From contig JACDBY010000403.1 of the NCBI GenBank assembly GCA_013694685.1, forward strand, positions 1 through 6,013: DNA of 6,013 nucleotides, written 5' to 3'. This DNA is from Actinomycetota bacterium. GTDB lineage: Bacteria; Actinomycetota; Thermoleophilia; Gaiellales; Gaiellaceae. A model generated the notes under the pieces. It searched no databases, was not told the origin of the DNA, and was given only the letters and a program-made list of their open reading frames with translations. The position numbers and the translations under genes were made by a program. This document shows, piece after piece, positions 1 through 5,157 of this stretch; the first letter of the stretch is position 1; every line of letters starts with the position of its first letter.

Positions 1-249
1 GTCCCGCAGGATCTCGACGAAGGCTTCCGTGACGCGCGCCTGTTCTCCGTGCTCGCCCTTCAGCGTCAGCGGCAACCCCACGAGGACGAGCTCGGCGTCG
101 TGCTCGGCGACGAGGGCGACGAGCTCGTCCAGGCCCGACTGGGTGGCGGCGCGCTCCACGATGCCGACGGGGCGGGCGAGCGTCCTCGTCTCGTCGGAGA
201 CCGCGACGCCGGTACGTGCGGTACCGAAATCGAGCGCCAGCACCCTCAC
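1..249 (-). CDS. ruvX: RuvX/YqgF-family Holliday junction resolvase-like protein, N-terminal 83 residues (C-terminus outside window)
   Basis: This is the N-terminal part of an RNase H-fold nuclease of the YqgF/RuvX family, which acts in pre-16S rRNA 5' processing and is also annotated as a putative Holliday junction resolvase. The first residues read MRVLALDFGTARTGVAVSD, the family signature, with the predicted metal-binding catalytic Asp at D7. A second signature, VGLPLTLKGEHGEQA, lies at residues 57-71. Family members are about 140 residues long, so roughly 40% is missing beyond base 1. The chosen start is GTG at 249-247. It shares GTGA with the alaS stop codon, a 4-bp overlap that suggests translational coupling. 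There is no Shine-Dalgarno sequence, in keeping with coupling. A second GTG two codons later is possible and would hardly change the protein. alaS-ruvX adjacency is common in bacteria. Confidence 0.95.
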   Translation of the reverse strand, partial: MRVLALDFGTARTGVAVSDETRTLARPVGIVERAATQSGLDELVALVAEHDAELVLVGLPLTLKGEHGEQARVTEAFVEILRD

Positions 250-2798
250 AGGGCGGCGCGGATCAGCCGCTCCGCCTCGGCGAGCGCGTCGGGCAGCTTC
301 TCGGCGTGCTTGCCACCAGCTCGGGCCATCGTCGGACGGCCGCCGCCCCCGCCGCCGATGAGCGGCGCCGCGCCACGGATGACGTCCGACGCGCTGATCC
401 GCGCGGCGACGGCCGGATCGAAGTTCGCGACGAGTGCGACCTTCCCGCCTCCCGCCGCTCCCAGGACCACTGCCGCGGGAGCGTGGCGCTGCTTGAACCG
501 GTCGGAGAGCTCGAGCAGCGCGTCGTCGTCGAAGCCCTCGACTGATTGGACGACGACGTTGACCCCGTCGACGGCGTTGACGACGGGCTCCGGATCGGCG
601 ATCGTCGTCGGGCCTCGCGGGCGACGCTTGAGCTCGCGCCGTGCCTCTTCGAGCTCGGCCGTGAGCGCGTCAGCCGCGCGTGCACGGGCATTCAACGTCG
701 CCCACGCCTCGCCCGAGGTGACGGCTTCGATGCGCCGCGCGCCGCCGCCGACGGATCCCTCGGAGAGGATCGCGAAGGCACCGATCTCGGCGGTCGCACG
801 CACGTGCGTGCCACCGCAGAGCTCGGTCGAGACGTTCGGCACCTCGACGACGCGGACGACGTCGCCGTACTTCTCCCCGAAGAGCGCCATCGCCCCGAGC
901 GCGCGCGCCTCGGCGAGCGTCGTCTCGAACGTCCGCACCGGGTGGTTCGCGAAGATCGCGCGGTTGACGCGCTGCTCGATCTGCTCGCGCTGCTCGGGGG
1001 GGAGCGCCGCCGTATGCGTGAAGTCGAAACGAAGCTTGTCGGGACGCACCGCCGAGCCCGCCTGGGTCACATGATCGCCGAGCACGTCGCGGAGCGCGGC
1101 CTGCAGCAGGTGGGTCGCGCTGTGGTTCGCCATCGTGGGGAACCGGACGTTCCACGGGACAACGGCCCGCACGCGGTCGCCTGCCGCGAACCCCTCACCG
1201 CGCAGGACGAGCACCTGATCGCCGTCGAAGCGGTGGGCGTCGACGAGCTCGGCACGCACCTGCGCGTCGCCGTCCTGCTCGATCCAGCCCGTGTCGATCA
1301 CCTGGCCGCCACCCGCCGGATAGAAGGGCGACTCGCGCAGCTTCACGAGGAACGAGCCGTCACCGAGCTCCTCGAGCGCTCCGATCTGAGTGAGCACGTC
1401 GAGCTTGGTGTAGCCCACGAACTCCGACGTGAAGCCCGCTTCGCGCGCGAAGTCGGCGGCGCGCTGGCCGAGGCCGCGCTCGCCCGTGCCGCGGGAGATC
1501 TCGCGATGCCTGTCCATCTCGACGCGATAGCCGTCGACGTCGACCCGGTGGCCGCGCTCGCGGGCGAGCTCCACCGTCACCTCGATCGGGAAGCCGTAGG
1601 TCGCGGCGAGGCGGAATGCGTCCGCCGCCGTGATGTCGCCCGCGGAGAGCTCCTCGAACTCCCTGAGACCGCGATCCAGTGTTTCCCGGAAGCGCTCCTC
1701 CTCGGCGCGCACGACGCGCTCGATCTCCTCCTCGTTCTCCACCACCTCGGGGTACCACGGTCCGACCTGCTCGACAACGATCTGCGAAAGCGGATAGACG
1801 CTCGGCAGCCCGATCCTCCGGGCCTGGACGACCGAGCGGCGGATCAGCCGGCGAAGGATGTATCCCTGACCCTCGTTGCCGGGCGTCACGCCCTCGGCAA
1901 CGAGAAACGTGATCCCGCGACCGTGGTCGCAGAGCACGCGATGCGCCTTCGAGGCCTCCGGCGACGAGCCGTAGCGGACGCCGGACTCCGCCTCGATCCA
2001 GTCCATGATCAGCCGGAAGCCGTCCGTGTCGAAGATCGTCTCGACCTCCTGCACGAGCATCGCGCAGCGCTCGAGCCCCATCCCGGTGTCGATGTTCTGC
2101 TTCGGGAGCGGCGTCAGCGAACCATCGGCGCCGAGGTCGAACTCCATGAAGACGAGGTTCCAGAACTCGATGTAGCGGTCGCAGCGCTCGCAGTTGGGGC
2201 CGCAGTCGGACGCGCCGCAGCCGTACTCGGCGCCGCGGTCGTAGTGCAGCTCGGAGCACGGCCCACAAGGCCCGGTCTCGCCCGCAGGTCCCCAGAAGTT
2301 CTCGGAGCGCGGGAAGGGGACGATCCGCTCGCGTGGCAGGCCCTTGCGCAGCCACGCCTGAACCGCGACGTCGTCCTCGCCGAGACCGAGACCCGGGTCG
2401 CCGGCGAAGACCGACGCCCAGAGTCGCTCCGGCTCGAACGCAAGGTGCTCGGTCACGAACTCCCACGCGAAGTCGACAGCACCGTCCTTGAAGTAGTCGC
2501 CGAACGAGAAGTTGCCGAGCATCTCGAACATCGATGCGTGTCGGGCAGTCAGCCCCACCTCGTCGAGGTCAGTGTCCTTCCCGCCCGCGCGGAGGCATTT
2601 CTGGACGGTCGTGAATCGTGGTGCCGGCGGCTGCTTCAGACCCGAGAAGTACGGCTTGAGCGGCTGCATGCCTGCCGAGATGAAGAGCGTCGAGGGATCC
2701 TCGGGCGGCGGACGCAGCGGAAACGACGGAAAGCGCAGATGCTCGCGGGCCTCGAAGAACGCGAGAAATCCCTCACGGAGCTCGACCGTCGTCCGCAT
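246..2798 (-). CDS. alaS: Alanyl-tRNA synthetase (class II), complete
   Basis: This cytoplasmic enzyme charges tRNA-Ala with alanine and edits mischarged Ser/Gly. The 850-residue length is normal (E. coli about 876). The order is catalytic domain (about 1-240), tRNA-binding helical region (about 250-450), editing domain (about 460-690) and C-Ala domain (about 730-850). Motif 2 includes RFTTVQKCLR (61-70). Motif 3 includes NIDTGMGLER (235-244). The editing-site zinc ligands are intact: H559 and H563 in HSATH, C661 and H665 in CGGTH. The Gly-rich GGGGGGRP stretch at 815-822 is the usual C-Ala loop. Oddities are a six-cysteine cluster in the catalytic domain (C178, C181, C194, C199, C203, C206) and SPFYPAGGGQV at 490-500, where Ala replaces the usual Glu before GGQ. 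The ATG at 2798 fits the family N-terminus (MRTTVELREGFLAFFE). It has no Shine-Dalgarno site but has a -10 hexamer at the leaderless distance. The gene is 77 bp downstream of the membrane-protein gene and overlaps ruvX by 4 bp. Confidence 0.99.
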   Translation of the reverse strand: MRTTVELREGFLAFFEAREHLRFPSFPLRPPPEDPSTLFISAGMQPLKPYFSGLKQPPAPRFTTVQKCLRAGGKDTDLDEVGLTARHASMFEMLGNFSFGDYFKDGAVDFAWEFVTEHLAFEPERLWASVFAGDPGLGLGEDDVAVQAWLRKGLPRERIVPFPRSENFWGPAGETGPCGPCSELHYDRGAEYGCGASDCGPNCERCDRYIEFWNLVFMEFDLGADGSLTPLPKQNIDTGMGLERCAMLVQEVETIFDTDGFRLIMDWIEAESGVRYGSSPEASKAHRVLCDHGRGITFLVAEGVTPGNEGQGYILRRLIRRSVVQARRIGLPSVYPLSQIVVEQVGPWYPEVVENEEEIERVVRAEEERFRETLDRGLREFEELSAGDITAADAFRLAATYGFPIEVTVELARERGHRVDVDGYRVEMDRHREISRGTGERGLGQRAADFAREAGFTSEFVGYTKLDVLTQIGALEELGDGSFLVKLRESPFYPAGGGQVIDTGWIEQDGDAQVRAELVDAHRFDGDQVLVLRGEGFAAGDRVRAVVPWNVRFPTMANHSATHLLQAALRDVLGDHVTQAGSAVRPDKLRFDFTHTAALPPEQREQIEQRVNRAIFANHPVRTFETTLAEARALGAMALFGEKYGDVVRVVEVPNVSTELCGGTHVRATAEIGAFAILSEGSVGGGARRIEAVTSGEAWATLNARARAADALTAELEEARRELKRRPRGPTTIADPEPVVNAVDGVNVVVQSVEGFDDDALLELSDRFKQRHAPAAVVLGAAGGGKVALVANFDPAVAARISASDVIRGAAPLIGGGGGGRPTMARAGGKHAEKLPDALAEAERLIRAAL

Positions 2799-2804
2799 CC
2801 GTCG

Positions 2805-2810
2805 ATGGTA
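2805..2810 (-). promoter_or_regulatory. Predicted -10 element of a leaderless alaS promoter (TACCAT)
   Basis: Read on the minus strand, TACCAT fits the TANNNT -10 consensus of actinobacterial housekeeping sigma factors. With the alaS ATG taken as +1 it occupies exactly -12 to -7, the place expected when transcription begins at the start codon. No Shine-Dalgarno sequence lies between it and ATG, and no convincing TTGACA-like -35 is visible. It implies that alaS can be transcribed independently of mnmA. Confidence 0.6.
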
Positions 2811-2812
2811 GC

Positions 2813-2845
2813 GCGGTGCCGGGTGGGGTCTCTCCTCCGCACCGC
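2813..2845. promoter_or_regulatory. 7-bp dyad flanking the alaS -35 region (possible operator)
   Basis: GCGGTGC at 2813-2819 and GCACCGC at 2839-2845 form a perfect inverted repeat with a 19-bp spacer. Relative to the alaS start it spans about -15 to -47, so it brackets the place where a -35 box would sit. E. coli AlaS is known to repress its own gene by binding a palindrome near the start of transcription. Whether this dyad does the same is speculation. It could also arise by chance in GC-rich DNA. Confidence 0.25.
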
Positions 2846-2875
2846 CTCCGGGGACGGGCGCGTGGACCCTCTACG

Positions 2876-3460
2876 TCAGCGCAGCTCGTCGGGTGGAACG
2901 GGCGCCGGGTCGGGCTTCGGTATCGGCTCCGGCCGCGGCCACGGATCGGGCTTGGGCGTCGGCTCGGGGGTCGGCGTCGGTGTCGGCCGCTCGCTCGACG
3001 GCGGTGTCGGCCCCGCGCCGCGGAGATCCTCCGCGAGGTCATGCTCACGTCGGCGAGCGGCCTCCTTGGCGGCGTCCATCGCCTCCGAGGGGCTCTTCGT
3101 CTTCCTGAGCGCCGAGATCCCGTGCGCGATCCCTGCGGCGACACCGGAGACCTTCTCGACCGGCTTCGAGATGGCGGTCGAGACGGCGCGGACAGCCGTG
3201 TCCGCGCTGTCGGCCATGGAGACCGCGCTGTCGGTCACCGTGTCGAGCTTGTCAAGCTGGTAGTTGACGCGGTCGACGGTGCCACCGGTCTTGACGACGA
3301 CGGGGAGCAGGTCGCGTTCCGTGCCTCCGACGAGCGACGTGATCGTCGCAAACAGCTGGCCCAGCTTGACGAGCGCGAACAGCGAGCCGACGCCGACCAG
3401 AACGAGAAAGGCGGCGAGACCCCAGTACGCGACGTCACCAGCTGAGAATCCGAGCGGCAT
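2876..3460 (-). CDS. DUF948-like single-pass membrane protein with Pro-X tail
   Basis: This 194-residue protein has unknown biochemical function. One hydrophobic segment at about residues 10-33 is followed by an Ala/Ser/Thr/Asp-rich helical stretch (about 60-145). That stretch could form a coiled coil and resembles DUF948 proteins, which often lie just upstream of alaS in actinobacteria. The C-terminal 44 residues are Pro-rich, and from P159 to P189 every second residue is proline. The intervening residues vary (T, E, K, D, W, R, I, A, V). Such alternation forms extended rods, as in TonB. K32 after the membrane segment weakly favours a cytoplasmic C-terminus, but topology is uncertain. The ATG at 3460 lies 11 nt after the mnmA stop, and a weak AGGA at the mnmA stop may be its ribosome-binding site. 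This suggests co-transcription with mnmA. DUF948 membership is my recognition, not a search result. Confidence 0.82.
   Translation of the reverse strand: MPLGFSAGDVAYWGLAAFLVLVGVGSLFALVKLGQLFATITSLVGGTERDLLPVVVKTGGTVDRVNYQLDKLDTVTDSAVSMADSADTAVRAVSTAISKPVEKVSGVAAGIAHGISALRKTKSPSEAMDAAKEAARRREHDLAEDLRGAGPTPPSSERPTPTPTPEPTPKPDPWPRPEPIPKPDPAPVPPDELR
2894..2986 (-). repeat. Low-complexity tract encoding a strict (Pro-X)15-Pro rod
   Basis: This tract encodes residues P159 to P189 of the membrane protein, with proline at every odd position (16 prolines). At DNA level it is a degenerate 6-bp periodic pattern, visible on the plus strand as repeated GGCGTCGG and GGTGTCGG units. Such tracts are prone to length change between strains. 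Confidence 0.85.
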
Positions 3461-3471
3461 CAGGCGGCATC

Positions 3472-4731
3472 CTACCCCGTCGCGGTCTGGATCACTCCTG
3501 CACCGACGACTGCGTCGTCGTCGTAGAGCACCGCGACCTGGCCGGGGGCGACCGCCTCGACGGGTGCATCGAGCTCGAGCACGAATCCGTCGTCGACCGG
3601 CCGTACCTCCGCCCCGACGGGCGTCGACCGATACCGGAGCTTCACGTCGGCCCGGCTCACGTCGGCGTAGAGCCGCCCGCGAGCGCTGACCTCACGGACT
3701 GCGAGCGCGCTGCGAGGACCGACGACGAGCGTGTTCGTCGAGCTGTTCGAGCGGAGCGCAAAAAGCGGGTCGCTTGAGGTGAGGCCGAGGCCTCGCCGCT
3801 GTCCGGGCGTGAACCGCCACACCCCGTCGTGCCGACCGAGGCGGGTGCCGTGCTCGTCGACGATCTCCCCCACCCTCGGGCGCACACCTTCGCGCTCGAG
3901 AAAGTCGCGATAGTCGCCACCCGCGAGAAAGCACGCCTCCTGGCTCTCGGTGCGATGCGCCGCAGCGAGTCCCGCGGCTTCCGCCTCGGCCCGCACGAGC
4001 TCCTTCGTGTCGTCACCGAGCGGAAAGTCGACGCGGTGCAGAAGACGAGGATCGACGGTCGCGAGCATGTAGGACTGATCCTTGGCGGGATCGACGCCTC
4101 TCGCGACCAGGCGCAGGCCGTGCCGCTCCACGATGCGCGCGTAGTGGCCCGTCCAGAGAACGTCGGCCCCGGCCCTTCGGGCGAACTCGACGAGCACGTC
4201 GAAGCGAAACTCGCCGTTGCAGCGCATGCACGGGTTCGGCGTGAGCCCCTGGTCGTAGCCTTCGACGAACGGGCGGACGACGGTGGCGCGGAACCGCTCG
4301 CGGAGATCGAGGGTGACGTGAGGGAGCCCCCGCGCGTGACACGCCTCCCGCGCCTTGATCACCGCGTCGGGTGAGCAGCAGGCCCGGTCGGCGTCCGGGC
4401 CGACGGGATCGAGCCAGAGCCGCAGGGTGACTCCGAGCGCCGCTGCTCCCGCCCGATGGAGCGCCACCGCGCTATCGACACCGCCGCTCATCGCAACAGC
4501 CACCCGACCTGGGTGCGGTGCCGCGCGAAAGACCGGCGCGATCGCGTTCGCCACAGCATCTGCTGCGAGCGTCTCGCCCGGGACGGCAGCCGCCTCGAGC
4601 AGGGTCAGCCCGGCGAGCGAGCGCGTCATTCCCGGCGCGTCGGCCTCGGTCACGCGATCGCCGTCGACGACGAGGCGCGCATGGGCGAACGCGTCGCCGC
4701 GCGAGGAGTCTCCGATGAGCTCGGTCGCCAC
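3472..4731 (-). CDS. mnmA: tRNA-uridine 2-sulfurtransferase MnmA with a NifU-like, cysteine-free N-terminal extension
   Basis: MnmA adenylates and thiolates U34 of tRNA-Lys, tRNA-Glu and tRNA-Gln in the cytoplasm, using sulfur that starts from a cysteine desulfurase. The ATP PP-loop is SGGVDS at residues 82-87. TPNPCMRCN (164-172) carries C168 and C171, and SQEACFLAG (263-271) carries the second catalytic cysteine, C267. By alignment from memory C171 and C267 match E. coli C102 and C199. KDQSYML (217-223) and TPGQRRGLGL (308-317) are further family motifs, followed by the C-terminal beta-barrel. At 419 residues it is longer than the usual 350-370. The extra about 75 N-terminal residues look like a shortened NifU/IscU scaffold without cysteines. 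The start is GTG at 4731-4729. An in-frame TAG lies four codons upstream, so no longer protein is possible in this frame. It has no Shine-Dalgarno site and appears leaderless. It is the first gene of the mnmA/DUF948/alaS/ruvX cluster. No desulfurase gene is in the window. Confidence 0.97.
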   Translation of the reverse strand: MATELIGDSSRGDAFAHARLVVDGDRVTEADAPGMTRSLAGLTLLEAAAVPGETLAADAVANAIAPVFRAAPHPGRVAVAMSGGVDSAVALHRAGAAALGVTLRLWLDPVGPDADRACCSPDAVIKAREACHARGLPHVTLDLRERFRATVVRPFVEGYDQGLTPNPCMRCNGEFRFDVLVEFARRAGADVLWTGHYARIVERHGLRLVARGVDPAKDQSYMLATVDPRLLHRVDFPLGDDTKELVRAEAEAAGLAAAHRTESQEACFLAGGDYRDFLEREGVRPRVGEIVDEHGTRLGRHDGVWRFTPGQRRGLGLTSSDPLFALRSNSSTNTLVVGPRSALAVREVSARGRLYADVSRADVKLRYRSTPVGAEVRPVDDGFVLELDAPVEAVAPGQVAVLYDDDAVVGAGVIQTATG

Positions 4732-4737
4732 GTGCCC

Positions 4738-4743
4738 AGGCTA
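4738..4743 (-). promoter_or_regulatory. Predicted -10 element of a leaderless mnmA promoter (TAGCCT)
   Basis: TAGCCT on the minus strand fits TANNNT and sits at exactly -12 to -7 from the mnmA GTG, the same spacing as TACCAT before alaS. Both are preceded by GCGC, giving GCGCTANNNT in each case. The first three bases are also the in-frame TAG that bounds the mnmA reading frame. No clear -35 is seen. Confidence 0.55.
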
Positions 4744-4836
4744 GCGCCCGCTGCAATGGCATCCGGGGAGCCGGTGGCGTGTCGTCGCGGCTCCGAACAC
4801 CGGCCGCCCGACCTCGCCTCGAAGCTCGCCCAACCG

Positions 4837-4866
4837 CCCCCAGGGGCACTCCCGTGTCCCTGGGGG
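4837..4866. repeat. Strong hairpin: 13-bp stem, 4-nt loop
   Basis: The arms are 4837-4849 (CCCCCAGGGGCAC) and 4854-4866 (GTGTCCCTGGGGG), with loop TCCC. Twelve of 13 pairs are Watson-Crick. The remaining one is G-U in plus-strand RNA but A-C in minus-strand RNA, so the fold is slightly better as a plus-strand transcript. No T tract follows in either direction, so a classical intrinsic terminator is unlikely. It could be a dispersed palindromic element, a factor-binding site or an RNA stem. It lies about 105-135 bp upstream of mnmA. Confidence 0.85.
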
Positions 4867-4867
4867 A

Positions 4868-4873
4868 ACACTA
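4868..4873 (-). promoter_or_regulatory. Candidate second -10 element (TAGTGT) upstream of mnmA
   Basis: TAGTGT on the minus strand fits TANNNT and would start a transcript near 4861, inside the strong hairpin. It lies 11 bp downstream (minus-strand sense) of the four phased 11-bp repeats, so a repeat-binding activator would sit over its -35 position. TANNNT is short and common, so the evidence is mainly the arrangement. Confidence 0.3.
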
Positions 4874-4884
4874 GCGGTCGAAGC

Positions 4885-4928
4885 GTGACGGAGGTGTGCC
4901 GCCTCTGTGCCGACTTCGTGCCGGCGTC
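4885..4928. repeat. Four tandem 11-bp repeats, GTGCCG core, in helical phase
   Basis: GTGACG at 4885 and GTGCCG at 4896, 4907 and 4918 are spaced exactly 11 bp apart. Three cores are identical and the fourth differs at one base. The five bases between cores vary. An 11-bp period is out of step with codons, so this is not a coding repeat. Direct repeats of 11 bp are the typical target of OmpR/PhoB-type winged-helix regulators and of SARP activators in actinobacteria. On the minus strand the core reads CGGCAC. The regulator is unknown. Confidence 0.6.
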
Positions 4929-4959
4929 CGACCGGTCGATCCGGCGTCCGCTGGACGCC
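4921..4959. repeat. 10-bp direct repeat around a palindrome, second copy in a small hairpin
   Basis: CCGGCGTCCG occurs at 4921-4930 and 4941-4950, a 20-bp period. Between them is the 10-bp palindrome CGACCGGTCG (4929-4938). The second copy pairs with what follows: GGCGTCC (4943-4949), loop GCT, GGACGCC (4953-4959). The first copy overlaps the last of the 11-bp repeats, so the two patterns may be one composite site. Confidence 0.55.
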
Positions 4960-5056
4960 CGCCCGTCGTGCTCCGTCCGGAAGCTCACGCGCGCCACGGC
5001 GGCTCCAGCGGCGCCCGGCCGCGTCCTCAGCGGACCAAGAGGAAGAATCAGCGTGA

Positions 5057-5077
5057 GGTCAGACTCGAGTCTCGACC
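5057..5077. promoter_or_regulatory. 12-bp perfect palindrome with extended arms
   Basis: AGACTCGAGTCT at 5061-5072 is its own reverse complement. GGTC (5057-5060) and GACC (5074-5077) extend the symmetry, with one unpaired base at 5073. This is the size and form of a site for a dimeric helix-turn-helix repressor. It lies about 330 bp upstream of mnmA and about 60 bp beyond the phosphotransferase stop codon. No regulator gene is in the window. Confidence 0.45.
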
Positions 5078-5098
5078 CACACTCCTCCCTGCGTCTTT

Positions 5099-5157
5099 GC
5101 GCTACTCGCTTTCTTGCGCGCCAGGGATCAGCACGCTAGTCGGGCGCGCAGTAGCGC
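5099..5157 (-). terminator. Interrupted hairpin over the phosphotransferase stop codon, possible terminator
   Basis: The outer arms are 5099-5106 and 5150-5157 (GCGCTACT against AGTAGCGC). The inner arms are 5115-5122 and 5143-5150 (TGCGCGCC against GGCGCGCA), sharing base 5150. Together they give about 15 pairs with an 8-nt bulge on one side and a 20-nt loop holding the TAG stop. There is no U tract, so it would work as a U-less or Rho-assisted terminator, or protect the mRNA 3' end. Confidence 0.4.

Larger units (their letters stand above)
4732..5135. other. Intergenic region of about 400 bp, no credible gene, rich in dyads and repeats
   Basis: No reading frame here shows a recognisable protein family, and the open frames in it run on as antisense or out-of-frame extensions of mnmA or the phosphotransferase gene. 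I found no tRNA, tmRNA, RNase P or SRP RNA signature and no T-box or common riboswitch motif. The region separates the end of the VOC/phosphotransferase pair from the mnmA cluster, so it should hold a terminator and promoter(s). The individual repeats and palindromes are listed separately. Confidence 0.7.

Noticed and set aside
336..360. GC-rich run encoding six glycines in AlaS
   Set aside because: This is the normal Gly-rich loop of the C-Ala domain, not a repeat expansion.
49..1074. 341-residue open frame on the plus strand
   Set aside because: It is an antisense Ser/Ala/Arg-rich shadow of ruvX and alaS with no recognisable domain.
1360..2466. 368-residue minus-strand frame inside alaS
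   Set aside because: It is out of frame with alaS and very Arg-rich, with no motif.
546..3263. 905-residue open frame on the plus strand
   Set aside because: It lies antisense to alaS and the DUF948 gene, shows no family motif, and is rich in Arg, Ala, Asp, Leu and Val as expected from reverse reading of high-GC codons. alaS is unmistakable on the other strand.
4650..4997. 115-residue minus-strand frame across the intergenic gap into mnmA
   Set aside because: It crosses the hairpin and 11-bp repeats, enters mnmA out of frame, and matches no family. I treated it as chance.
4744..5135. Frameshifted remainder of a full NifU domain upstream of mnmA
   Set aside because: I looked for the missing N-terminal helix and a CGD-type motif in the other minus-strand frames and found none. 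The gap is occupied by repeats and palindromes instead.
4732..5135. tRNA, riboswitch, T-box or CRISPR in the gap
   Set aside because: No T-arm consensus, no T-box or riboswitch core and no regularly spaced long repeats were found; the 11-bp repeats are far too short for CRISPR.
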